From Candidatus Aminicenantota bacterium (lineage in GTDB: Bacteria > Acidobacteriota > Aminicenantia > Aminicenantales > Aminicenantaceae), in contig JAFGNQ010000281.1 in NCBI GenBank assembly GCA_016926925.1, positions 1 to 10,616 on the forward strand: DNA of 10,616 bases. Reading direction: 5' to 3'. The position numbers and the translations under genes were made by a program. The notes beneath the pieces are model-generated. The model made no database searches, was not told the origin of the DNA, and saw nothing but the letters and a program-made list of their open reading frames with translations. Positions 1 through 6,664 of the stretch are shown in pieces. How positions within the stretch are numbered: the stretch's first letter is position 1; each line of letters starts with the position of its first letter.

Positions 1-545
1 CCGGATCGATGATGGGATCGGGCGGAATGGTTGTCATGGACGAAGACACCTGCATGGTTGACTTGGCCAAATACTTCCTGTCATTCACTCAGGATGAGTC
101 CTGCGGCAAATGCACACCCTGCCGGGAGGGAACCAAGGAAATGCTCAACATCCTGACACGCATCACCGAGGGCAAAGGGACGGAAGACGACTTGACTCTC
201 TTGGAAGAGATGGCCCATTCCATCAAAGACTCGGCTCTCTGCGGCCTGGGAAAGACGGCCCCAAATCCCGTCCTGACCACCATGCGTTATTTTCGAGATG
301 AGTACGAAGCACACATTAGGGATAAAAAATGTCCGGCCCATGTATGCCGCCAGCTCAACGTCTACACCATCGACAAAGACACATGTGTCAACGCCGGTCA
401 TGGATGTGACCTCTGTCGCAGGAATTGTGCGTCCGAAGCGATCAGGGGAGAGAAAGGCCAGGCGCACGAAATAATCCAGGATAAATGCATAAAATGCGGT
501 GTCTGTTACGATGTCTGTAACTTCAACGCCGTTAAGGTCGAATAA
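1..545 (+). CDS. NuoF/HydB-like NADH-binding flavoprotein subunit, C-terminal part (5' end outside window)
   Basis: This is the last ~180 codons of a NuoF/HoxF/HydB-type subunit; the reading frame is open from base 3 to the left edge, so the FMN/NADH-binding Rossmann part and most of the SLBB region are missing. Residues are counted from the Met codon at base 9. The N3-type [4Fe-4S] site is clear: [11 protein letters not shown] gives Cys32, Cys35 and Cys38, and [10 protein letters not shown] gives Cys78. A two-cluster ferredoxin tail follows: Cys126/133/136/140 with CX6CX2CX3C spacing, and Cys160/163/166/170 with standard CX2CX2CX3C spacing. Such a tail is known from HydB of bifurcating hydrogenases and from related NADP/NAD-reducing enzymes, not from plain complex I NuoF. 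The family takes electrons to or from NAD(H) through FMN. Its stop codon overlaps the Shine-Dalgarno of the next gene, so it is the upstream partner in the hydrogenase operon. Family assignment is firm; the exact subtype is inferred. Confidence 0.92.
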   Translation, partial: GSMMGSGGMVVMDEDTCMVDLAKYFLSFTQDESCGKCTPCREGTKEMLNILTRITEGKGTEDDLTLLEEMAHSIKDSALCGLGKTAPNPVLTTMRYFRDEYEAHIRDKKCPAHVCRQLNVYTIDKDTCVNAGHGCDLCRRNCASEAIRGEKGQAHEIIQDKCIKCGVCYDVCNFNAVKVE

Positions 546-551
546 GGAGGT
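544..551 (+). promoter_or_regulatory. Shine-Dalgarno of the HoxU/HdrA fusion gene, overlapping the upstream stop
   Basis: AAGGAGGT is a full-length anti-16S match. It begins inside the TAA stop of the upstream subunit and ends 6 nt before the ATG at 558. The arrangement suggests translational coupling and fixes the start of the fusion gene. Confidence 0.85.
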
Positions 552-557
552 ACCGAT

Positions 558-2315
558 ATGGTCAAGCTCACAATAGATGGAAAAAACATCGAAGTCGAAG
601 AGGGAACAACCATACTCCAAGCGGCTGCCCAGCTCGATATCAAAATTCCGACTCTCTGCTACCACCCTGTCCTCGAGCCCTACGCAGCGTGTCGTGTGTG
701 TATGGTCGAGGTCAGCATAAAAGGCCGAAGTGATCTCATGACTTCATGCAACACGAAAGTCAGAGAGGGGATGGAAGTCCAAACAGCTTCCGAGCGTGCC
801 TTGCGCGCACGCAGACTGAACGTAGAGATGTTGATGGCACGAGCCCCCGCAGCCGAAGCGGTCCAGGAGATCGCTAAGAATTTGGGGATCGAAAAAACCC
901 GATTCGAGATCAAAGACCCAGATGAAAAATGCATCCTCTGCGGCATGTGCGTTCGTACGTGTGCAGACATCGTGGGTGCGGAAGCCATCAGTTTTATCGA
1001 ACGAGGCAAGGACAGGACGGTCTCTCCCCCCTTTGGAGAGCCTTCGGAAGCCTGCATCGGCTGCACAGCCTGTGCCTTCTTCTGTCCCACTGGGGCCATC
1101 ACCTCAGAGGATCTCTACGGTCGAAAGGTCATCCACAACGAGATGGTCCTCGGGCCTGAGACAGCCATACGTGTTCCGATACGGCAGGCTGTTCCCATGG
1201 TTCCCTTCATCGACGAGGAAGCCTGCATTCATTTCAAAACCGGCGAATGCAAGATTTGTGCAAAAGTGTGTGCCAAGGAAGCCATTAACCACGACGCAGA
1301 AGAAGAAGAAGTGGAATTGGAAGTGGGCTCCGTGATTCTGGCCTCGGGATTCAAATCCTTCGATGCCAGCCGGATTCCCGCCTATGGCTACGGAAGGTTC
1401 GACAACGTCGTTACAGCGCTGGAGTTCGAAAGGCTGGTCAATGCCTCCGGGCCTACAGGCGGCAAGATCCTGCTTGCCAATGGAGAGGAACCCAAAGCCG
1501 TCGGAATCGTTCACTGCGTGGGCTCCCGTGACGAGAAGTACAACGAGTACTGTTCGCGGGTCTGCTGCATGTATTCATTGAAATTCGCCCACCTTCTTCA
1601 TGAAAAGACGGATGCCACGGTCTACGACTTTTACATCGACATGCGCTGTTTCGGAAAGGGTTACGAGGAATTCTACCATCGGCTTTTGGATGAAGGCGCC
1701 AAATTCATCAGAGGCCGCGTATCCGAAGTCACGGATATGACTCTCACCGACAGCGAAGAAGGAAAGCTTATCATTCGCGTGGAAGACACGCTGATCGGGG
1801 CGATCCGGCGCATCCCTGTCGATATGGTCATCCTATCCACAGGGCTTGAACCCGGGATGGACCAGAATGAGATCGCCAAAATTTTCAACATCTCCTGCAG
1901 TCAAGACACGTTCTTCCTCGAGAGACACCCCAAGCTCGCACCGGTTTCGACCTTCTCTGACGGAATATTCCTGGCGGGGGCGTGTCAGTCACCCAAGGAT
2001 ATTCCCGACACCGTAGCCCAGGCCGGCGCTGCTGCAGGTGAAGCTCTATCACTGGCTGACAAGGGGACCTTCGCTCTGGAACCCATCACAGCGGAAATAG
2101 ACGAAGAGCTCTGTGCAGGATGCCAGCTTTGCGTGAGCCTGTGTCCTTTCACAGCCATTACGTACGACAAAGAAAAGGGAGTCTCGGTTATCAACGATGC
2201 CCTGTGCAAAGGGTGTGGAACCTGTGTTTCCGCCTGCCCGTGCGGAGCCTCTCAGCAGAAACACTTCAGAGACGCTCAAATCTTTGCTGAAATTGAGGGA
2301 ATTTTTGTCGAATGA
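558..2315 (+). CDS. HoxU-like ferredoxin domain fused to a C-terminal HdrA portion (iron-sulfur hub of the hydrogenase)
   Basis: The 585-residue protein has two parts. Residues 1-~190 are a HoxU/NuoG-type N-terminus: a [2Fe-2S] domain (Cys34, 45, 48, 64), then two [4Fe-4S] motifs (Cys125/128/131/135 and Cys166/169/172/176). The His-ligated N5 motif of NuoG is absent. From about residue 205 it is HdrA: an inserted ferredoxin motif (Cys223/231/234/238), the strand VILASGF (~259-265), the HdrA-specific CX11CX3CC site (Cys320/332/336/337), the conserved FGKGYEEFY (~365-373), the second FAD-contact region GIFLAGACQSPKDIP (~469-483), and a C-terminal two-cluster ferredoxin (Cys519/522/525/529 and Cys550/553/556/560). 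The N-terminal HdrA segment with the dinucleotide-binding GxGxxG loop is missing. Seven Fe-S clusters are predicted. HdrA normally bifurcates electrons at FAD; here it probably works as an electron-wiring hub between MvhD and the NuoF-like subunit. Domain calls are firm; the role is inferred. Confidence 0.9.
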   Translation: MVKLTIDGKNIEVEEGTTILQAAAQLDIKIPTLCYHPVLEPYAACRVCMVEVSIKGRSDLMTSCNTKVREGMEVQTASERALRARRLNVEMLMARAPAAEAVQEIAKNLGIEKTRFEIKDPDEKCILCGMCVRTCADIVGAEAISFIERGKDRTVSPPFGEPSEACIGCTACAFFCPTGAITSEDLYGRKVIHNEMVLGPETAIRVPIRQAVPMVPFIDEEACIHFKTGECKICAKVCAKEAINHDAEEEEVELEVGSVILASGFKSFDASRIPAYGYGRFDNVVTALEFERLVNASGPTGGKILLANGEEPKAVGIVHCVGSRDEKYNEYCSRVCCMYSLKFAHLLHEKTDATVYDFYIDMRCFGKGYEEFYHRLLDEGAKFIRGRVSEVTDMTLTDSEEGKLIIRVEDTLIGAIRRIPVDMVILSTGLEPGMDQNEIAKIFNISCSQDTFFLERHPKLAPVSTFSDGIFLAGACQSPKDIPDTVAQAGAAAGEALSLADKGTFALEPITAEIDEELCAGCQLCVSLCPFTAITYDKEKGVSVINDALCKGCGTCVSACPCGASQQKHFRDAQIFAEIEGIFVE

Positions 2316-2326
2316 GGTCCAGCCTC

Positions 2327-2355
2327 TAGCAAATTCCCGTTTGAAAGGGTATAAT
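2327..2355 (+). promoter_or_regulatory. Possible internal promoter ahead of mvhD
   Basis: A perfect TATAAT lies at 2350-2355 in the only non-coding gap of the hydrogenase operon (2316-2405). The best -35 match at 17 bp, TAGCAA at 2327-2332, is poor (3 of 6). A TTGAAA follows at 2341-2346 but lacks a good -10 partner. A separate transcript for mvhDGA is possible but not shown. Confidence 0.3.
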
Positions 2356-2393
2356 GTCAGGTTTATTTGGACAATTCATAAACAAGATTCGAG

Positions 2394-2399
2394 AGGAGG
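2394..2399 (+). promoter_or_regulatory. Shine-Dalgarno deciding the TTG start of mvhD
   Basis: AGGAGG lies 6 nt before the TTG at 2406. No ATG lies near it in this frame, and the protein N-terminus from TTG matches the family length, so the TTG start is preferred. Confidence 0.8.
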
Positions 2400-2405
2400 C
2401 CAGCT

Positions 2406-2846
2406 TTGAGTAATCAAACATCTGATCCGAAAATAGTTGGTTTCTTGTGTACTTGGTGCTCCTATACGGGTGCCGATTTGGCGGGAACCGCCCGGATGCA
2501 GTACGCTCCCAACGTGAGGATTATCCGCGTAATGTGCAGCGGTCGGGTCGACCCCCAATTCGTCCTGAAGGCCTTCAAGGAAGGTGCTGACGGCGTCCTC
2601 ATCTCCGGATGTCACCCGGGAGACTGCCATTACCAAGAAGGCAACTATAAAGCCTTGAGAAGACATAGACTGCTCGTGAAGATGCTGGAGCAGTTAGGCA
2701 TCGAGAAGGAAAGATTCAGACTGGAATGGGTATCGGCTGCCGAAGGCACCAAATTCCAGAAAGTCTGTAATGAATTCACAGAAGAAATCAGACAATTAGG
2801 ACCATTAAATTGGAATGGAGGCCAACATGAGCTCAGAGAAGCCTAA
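2406..2846 (+). CDS. mvhD: MvhD-type [2Fe-2S] electron-transfer subunit (hydrogenase/Hdr linker)
   Basis: The 146-residue protein is a full-length MvhD/FlpD-family member. It starts at TTG, supported by a strong Shine-Dalgarno. The conserved cysteines are Cys15 and Cys18 ([15 protein letters not shown]), Cys44 ([10 protein letters not shown]), and Cys69 and Cys74 ([10 protein letters not shown]), which bind a [2Fe-2S] cluster in the family. In methanogens MvhD links the hydrogenase MvhAG to HdrA, carrying electrons from H2 to the heterodisulfide reductase. Here it lies between the HdrA-containing fusion and MvhG, so the same linker role is expected. The gene overlaps mvhG by 20 bp, suggesting coupled translation. 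Residues ~101-130 ([15 protein letters not shown] and following) match the usual family C-terminus. The protein is soluble, with no signal peptide or membrane segment. Confidence 0.95.
   Translation: MSNQTSDPKIVGFLCTWCSYTGADLAGTARMQYAPNVRIIRVMCSGRVDPQFVLKAFKEGADGVLISGCHPGDCHYQEGNYKALRRHRLLVKMLEQLGIEKERFRLEWVSAAEGTKFQKVCNEFTEEIRQLGPLNWNGGQHELREA
2817..2821 (+). promoter_or_regulatory. Shine-Dalgarno deciding the mvhG start at 2827
   Basis: GGAGG lies 5 nt before ATG 2827. An in-frame ATG at 2815 has no comparable site, and using it would bury the GGAGG inside the coding region, so 2827 is the likelier start. Confidence 0.75.
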
Positions 2847-3807
2847 AGTAGCCTTTTATTGGTGTTCATCCTGCGGAGGCTGCGAGGAATCCATTGTCGA
2901 CCTGGCCGAAGATATCCTCAAAGTCGTTGCCGCCGTAGATATCGTCTTTTGGCCCGTGGCTTTAGATTTCAAGAAAAAAGATGTGGAAGCCATGGAGGAC
3001 GGTTCCATAGCCGTCGGCTTCATCAACGGGGCGGTCCGTCTCTCCGAACAGAAAGAGATGGTCGAGCTCCTAAGAAGGAAATGCCAGATCATCGTCGCCC
3101 ACGGCAGCTGCTCTCACTTGGGAGGCATCCCCGGTTTGGGCAATTTTTGGAACAAGGAAACCATCTTCAACCGCGCCTACCACACGACACCGTCTACGGA
3201 CAATCCCGATAGAGTCGTTCCCCTTGAGAAGTACGATCTGGATGGAAAAGAATTAACGCTTCCACGCTTTTATGACACGGTCTACAGTCTGGACCAGGTG
3301 ATCGATGTGGACTATTACCTTCCCGGTTGTGCTCCCCCGCGAGATCTGATCATGAATGCGGTCATGGCCATATTGGAAGGGAAGCTTCCTCCGAAGGGTT
3401 CCGTTCTTTCACCGAACAAATCGCTCTGCGACGACTGTGATCGAAACGATACCAAACCGGAAAAGATGGCCATAACCGAAATCAAGAGACCGTGGGAAGT
3501 GATCATCGACCCGGAAAAATGTTTCCTGGCGCAAGGCATCATCTGCATGGGCCCGGCTACGAGAACGGGGTGCGGGGAACGATGCATCATAGGCAACATG
3601 CCCTGCCGCGGCTGTTTCGGCCCTACGGACCAGGTCTACGACCAAGGCGCCAAGTTCCTGTCGGCTCTCGCATCGATTCTAGATACTGATGACGAAAAAG
3701 AGATTGAAAAGCTCGTCGACACGATCGTTGACCCGGCTGGGACATTTTACCGCTTCAGCCTGCCGTCCTCGATCTTGCGGCGACGAAGAATGGAGGCCAT
3801 AAAATGA
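2827..3807 (+). CDS. mvhG: [NiFe] hydrogenase small subunit, MvhG-type (group 3c-like)
   Basis: The 326-residue small subunit transfers electrons from the NiFe site through three [4Fe-4S] clusters. The proximal-cluster ligands are visible: Cys13 and Cys16 ([12 protein letters not shown]), Cys95 (HGSCSHLGG) and Cys168 (PGCAPP). A C-terminal part holds eight further cysteines (201, 204, 232, 240, 249, 253, 260, 263), enough for two more clusters, as in MvhG/FrhG and F420-non-reducing hydrogenases. There is no twin-arginine signal peptide, so the enzyme is cytoplasmic, unlike uptake group 1 small subunits. It starts inside the end of mvhD, and its stop overlaps the mvhA start (ATGA), so the three subunits are translated together. 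The C-terminus is basic (several Arg around 318-321). The start at 2827 is chosen over 2815 on Shine-Dalgarno spacing. Confidence 0.95.
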   Translation: MSSEKPKVAFYWCSSCGGCEESIVDLAEDILKVVAAVDIVFWPVALDFKKKDVEAMEDGSIAVGFINGAVRLSEQKEMVELLRRKCQIIVAHGSCSHLGGIPGLGNFWNKETIFNRAYHTTPSTDNPDRVVPLEKYDLDGKELTLPRFYDTVYSLDQVIDVDYYLPGCAPPRDLIMNAVMAILEGKLPPKGSVLSPNKSLCDDCDRNDTKPEKMAITEIKRPWEVIIDPEKCFLAQGIICMGPATRTGCGERCIIGNMPCRGCFGPTDQVYDQGAKFLSALASILDTDDEKEIEKLVDTIVDPAGTFYRFSLPSSILRRRRMEAIK

Positions 3808-5264
3808 GTGAACGAATCACGATAGATCCGATCACCCGTCTGGAAGGTCACGGAAAGATCGAAATCTTTCTGGATGACAATGGGGATGTGGACCGCGCTA
3901 TACTGCAGATCCCTGAACTCAGAGGATTCGAGCAATTTGCCGTAGGCCGGCCCGTTGAAGAAATGCCAAGAATCACGCCCCGGATCTGCGGAGTCTGCCC
4001 CACAACCCACCACATGTGTTCCACCAAGGCCAACGATGCTGTCTTCAATGTCAAGCCGACTCCTACGGCCGAAAAAATCCGCAGACTCATATACAATGCA
4101 TTCCAGTTCGAAGATCACACGCTTCACTTTTTCTTCTTAGGCGGACCCGACTTTGTCGTTGGGCCGACAGCCCCTGCAGCCGACAGAAACATCCTGGGAG
4201 TTATCGGGAAAGTCGGACTGGAGATCGGCGGGAAGGTCATTCGAGCCCGAAGAGAAGCGCGGGACATCATCAATTGGCTGGGCGGAAAGGTCATACATCC
4301 CATATGCGGGATCGCCGGCGGCGTCTCGAAAGGTTTGGATGAGGAGCACCGGGTCAAATTCCTCGAGACAGCGGACTTTTGTGTCGAATTCGCCCAGTTC
4401 GCCCTTCAAATCTTCGACGATGTCGTCCTCAAGAACAAAGAATACGTGGATCTCGTCGTGGGCGATGCCTACAAGATCGTGACTTACTATATGGGACAGG
4501 TCGATGAAAACAATAAAGTCGACTTCTACGACGGAAATGTCCGCGTGGTCGATCCCGAAGGAAAGGAATTCTGCAAATTCAGCCCGTCGGAATATCTGGA
4601 GCACATCTCCGAACATGTGGAACCCTGGACGTATATCAAGTTCCCGTTTCTGAAGAAGATCGGTTGGAAAGGCTTCACTGAGGGTAAAGAGAGCGGTGTT
4701 TATCGGGTGGCACCGCTGGCACGCTTGAACGCAGCGGACGGAATGGCCACGCCTCTGGCACAAGAGCATTACGAAAAGATGTACGAGGTGTTGGGAGGAA
4801 AACCGGTTCACAACACTCTGGCTTTCCACTGGGCACGTCTCATCGAGGCCCTCCAGGCCGCCGAGGCAATGAAACAGCTCTTAGAAGACAAAACGATCAC
4901 GGATCCGAATATCCGCAACATCCCCACTGAGACACCTAATGAAGGCGTGGGCATTATCGAAGCTCCTCGGGGCACACTCATCCACCACTACAAAACCGAT
5001 GCACGGGGGATCATGGAAGAGGCGAACCTCATCGTAGCCACAGTCCACAATGCTGCGGCCATCAACATGTCTATAGAAAAAGCCGCAAAAACCTTCATCA
5101 AAGGCGGGAATGTCTCGGAAGGACTGTTGAACATGGCCGAGATGGCATTCAGGCCGTACGATCCCTGTCACGCCTGCGGAACCCACTGCCTCCCCGGAGA
5201 AACGCCGCTAGTCGTCAATATCTACGATAACCACGGAGAGCTCGTTAAAAAACTGGAGCGCTGA
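3804..5264 (+). CDS. mvhA: [NiFe] hydrogenase large subunit, MvhA-type (catalytic NiFe site)
   Basis: The 486-residue catalytic subunit oxidises or forms H2 at a Ni-Fe(CN)2CO centre. The N-terminal DPITRLEGHG (8-17) is the family hallmark. The L1 motif RICGVCPTTHH gives Ni/Fe ligands Cys62 and Cys65. The L2 motif DPCHACGTH near the C-terminus gives Cys455 and Cys458, followed by His461. Twenty-five residues follow His461, consistent with a C-terminal peptide removed by an endopeptidase after Ni insertion; a matching protease gene lies in the next operon. Length and motifs fit group 3c/3d soluble enzymes, and the MvhD/MvhG neighbours favour 3c. A GGAGG at 3792-3796 serves the ATG at 3804, which overlaps the mvhG stop by 4 bp. 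The residue after His461 is Cys462, an unusual choice at the predicted cleavage point. The gene ends before a hairpin-rich region and an intrinsic terminator. Confidence 0.96.
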   Translation: MSERITIDPITRLEGHGKIEIFLDDNGDVDRAILQIPELRGFEQFAVGRPVEEMPRITPRICGVCPTTHHMCSTKANDAVFNVKPTPTAEKIRRLIYNAFQFEDHTLHFFFLGGPDFVVGPTAPAADRNILGVIGKVGLEIGGKVIRARREARDIINWLGGKVIHPICGIAGGVSKGLDEEHRVKFLETADFCVEFAQFALQIFDDVVLKNKEYVDLVVGDAYKIVTYYMGQVDENNKVDFYDGNVRVVDPEGKEFCKFSPSEYLEHISEHVEPWTYIKFPFLKKIGWKGFTEGKESGVYRVAPLARLNAADGMATPLAQEHYEKMYEVLGGKPVHNTLAFHWARLIEALQAAEAMKQLLEDKTITDPNIRNIPTETPNEGVGIIEAPRGTLIHHYKTDARGIMEEANLIVATVHNAAAINMSIEKAAKTFIKGGNVSEGLLNMAEMAFRPYDPCHACGTHCLPGETPLVVNIYDNHGELVKKLER

Positions 5265-5275
5265 GCAGATTATCA

Positions 5276-5328
5276 GGGAATCGTTCCCACATCGGATCTC
5301 AAAAAAGGCGTTTAAAGAGCCTCCGATG
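5276..5328 (+). repeat. Two adjacent inverted repeats downstream of mvhA
   Basis: The first is GGGAA-tcg-TTCCC at 5276-5288 (5-bp stem). The second is CATCGGA at 5290-5296 with TCCGATG at 5322-5328, plus an inner CTC/GAG pairing (5298-5300 with 5317-5319). Neither is followed by a U-tract, so they are more likely 3'-end mRNA structures than terminators. Function is not known. Confidence 0.5.
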
Positions 5329-5361
5329 CAGCGGAAGATTTAGGAAGCGCAAAAAAAGGTT

Positions 5362-5391
5362 AAGGCCCGCCTGAATGCGGGCCTTTTCTTT
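5362..5391 (+). terminator. Intrinsic terminator of the hydrogenase operon
   Basis: A perfect 9-bp GC-rich stem, AAGGCCCGC (5362-5370) with GCGGGCCTT (5377-5385) around a 6-nt loop, is followed by TTCTTT. A run of seven A lies upstream (5351-5357), so it might also act on the opposite strand. It separates the hydrogenase structural operon from the maturation operon. Confidence 0.9.
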
Positions 5392-5438
5392 ATGGCTGGA
5401 TAAAAGCTAATTTACGTCCGTAGGTTATTCAGCCGGAT

Positions 5439-5489
5439 TTGAAAAAAGATCCGTCCTGAATATCAATTTCGACGGTAAAACACTATAAT
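5439..5489 (+). promoter_or_regulatory. Promoter-like region of the maturation operon
   Basis: A perfect TATAAT at 5484-5489 would start transcription near 5496, about 24 nt before the protease ATG. Its -35 partner at 17 bp (TATCAA, 5461-5466) is weak. That same TATCAA could be the -10 of a second promoter with TTGAAA at 5439-5444 (16-bp spacer). No sigma-54 type element is seen. Confidence 0.45.
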
Positions 5490-5519
5490 GGGGAGTCAAC
5501 TCATAAAGGCAATGAAACG

Positions 5520-5996
5520 ATGAAGACCCTGGTTTTGGGATTGGGCAACGATCTGTACGGTGATGACGGAGTGGGCCCCTGTGTCGTCCGACGGATAAAC
5601 TGTGATCCGGATGTGCGGAAAGAAATGGCGTTTTGTTCCGAAAATGTCCATTTTGAAGAATGCGCCATATCCGGACTCGGCTTGCTGGATGTCATCATAG
5701 GCTATGACCGGCTGATTCTCATCGACACCATCAAAAAGGCCGAACCCACCCCAGGCAAAGTCACCATCCTGAAGGAGAGCGATCTCAGGCATATTCCGGG
5801 TCCGTCACCTCACTATGTATCCGTTCCTCAGGCGATTGAAATCGGAAGAAGGATCGGGGTTCAGGTTCCCGGACGAATCGATATCATCGCAGTCGAAGCT
5901 AAAAACATGTACAATCTCGGTGAAGGATTGACGGATGAAATGACGCGTGCCATCCCCAAAATAATCCGAGAACTGAGGAATCTGCTGGAACAATGA
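5520..5996 (+). CDS. [NiFe] hydrogenase maturation endopeptidase (HycI/HybD family)
   Basis: The 158-residue protease belongs to the family that cleaves the C-terminal peptide of the hydrogenase large subunit once nickel is in place. The N-terminus LVLGLGNDLYGDDGVG carries Asp16, the position of the Ni-sensing acidic ligand (Glu16 in HybD, Asp in HycI). Asp69 (LIDTI) and His98 (SPHYV) fit the other two metal ligands of the family. Length is normal (about 150-165). The likely substrate is the MvhA-type large subunit encoded just upstream, which keeps a 25-residue tail after its L2 motif. A modest AAAGG at 5505-5509 precedes the ATG by 10 nt. The gene overlaps hypB by 4 bp (ATGA). Substrate assignment is inferred from context; other hydrogenases elsewhere in the genome could also be served. 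Confidence 0.93.
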   Translation: MKTLVLGLGNDLYGDDGVGPCVVRRINCDPDVRKEMAFCSENVHFEECAISGLGLLDVIIGYDRLILIDTIKKAEPTPGKVTILKESDLRHIPGPSPHYVSVPQAIEIGRRIGVQVPGRIDIIAVEAKNMYNLGEGLTDEMTRAIPKIIRELRNLLEQ

Positions 5997-6664
5997 AAAA
6001 AAAGGAAGTACTCGTTCTTGAAGACCTGCTTGGTTCCAATAAAAAGATCGCCGCAGACATCCGGCAGCAATTGACATCGAAGGGAATCCTGACAATCAAT
6101 CTCATGAGCTCTCCGGGCGCAGGGAAGACGACCCTCCTTGAAAGCATCTCTGAAAAACTATCGCCCCAGTTCAACATGGCGGTTATCGAAGGGGATATCG
6201 AGACGGAGAGGGATGCCGAAAGGATCCGCGCAAAGGGGATCCCTGCCTGGCAGATCGTTACCGGCGGGGCGTGTCATCTCGAAGCCAAAATGGTTGGAAA
6301 GCTCTTCCCCGAAATCCCGCCCGACCTGGATTTTCTGTTCATCGAAAACGTCGGGAATCTCGTCTGTCCGGCAAGCTACGACCTCGGGGAACGCATCCGG
6401 TGTGTTTTGCTCTCAACTCCTGAAGGAGACGATAAACCCAAAAAATATCCCAAGGCCTTCGCCACATCCCAGTGCTTGATCATCAGCAAGGCGGATCTGG
6501 TCCCCCATTTGCCTTTCGATACGGAAAGGGCAAAAAAAGAAGCGCTTGAGATAAATCCCGGACTCGAAGTGTTCGTCGTCTCCGCTCTCGACGGAATGGG
6601 AGTGGAGACCTTCGTGGAATACCTCAAAACGTCTCTCCAAAAACTGCGTCAAGACAATGCATGA
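5993..6664 (+). CDS. hypB: Hydrogenase nickel-incorporation GTPase HypB
   Basis: The 223-residue HypB is a SIMIBI-class GTPase that works with HypA to deliver nickel to the hydrogenase large-subunit precursor in the cytoplasm. Visible motifs are the Walker A loop SSPGAGKTT (39-47), EGDIETERDAERI (66-78), the metal-binding GACHLEA with Cys94 and His95, and ENVGNLVCP with Cys125. The G4 guanine-recognition motif reads SKAD (165-168), with Ser in place of the usual Asn. There is no His-rich stretch or CXXCGC leader at the N-terminus, so it lacks the extra nickel-storage site found in some HypB proteins. The start overlaps the protease stop (ATGA), and its end overlaps hypA by 8 bp, so translation is coupled through the three genes. 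Identity is secure. Confidence 0.96.
   Translation: MKKKEVLVLEDLLGSNKKIAADIRQQLTSKGILTINLMSSPGAGKTTLLESISEKLSPQFNMAVIEGDIETERDAERIRAKGIPAWQIVTGGACHLEAKMVGKLFPEIPPDLDFLFIENVGNLVCPASYDLGERIRCVLLSTPEGDDKPKKYPKAFATSQCLIISKADLVPHLPFDTERAKKEALEINPGLEVFVVSALDGMGVETFVEYLKTSLQKLRQDNA

Noticed and set aside
81..665. A 194-codon open frame on the minus strand across the NuoF-like/HoxU junction
   Set aside because: It lies opposite two clearly conserved iron-sulfur proteins and its translation resembles no family; it is a shadow of biased codon use.
2815..2826. Alternative upstream ATG for mvhG
   Set aside because: It has no good Shine-Dalgarno, while GGAGG at 2817-2821 fits ATG 2827 at proper spacing.
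4137..4829. A 230-codon minus-strand open frame inside mvhA
   Set aside because: It is antisense to a conserved catalytic subunit, has no family features and no upstream Shine-Dalgarno context that stands out.
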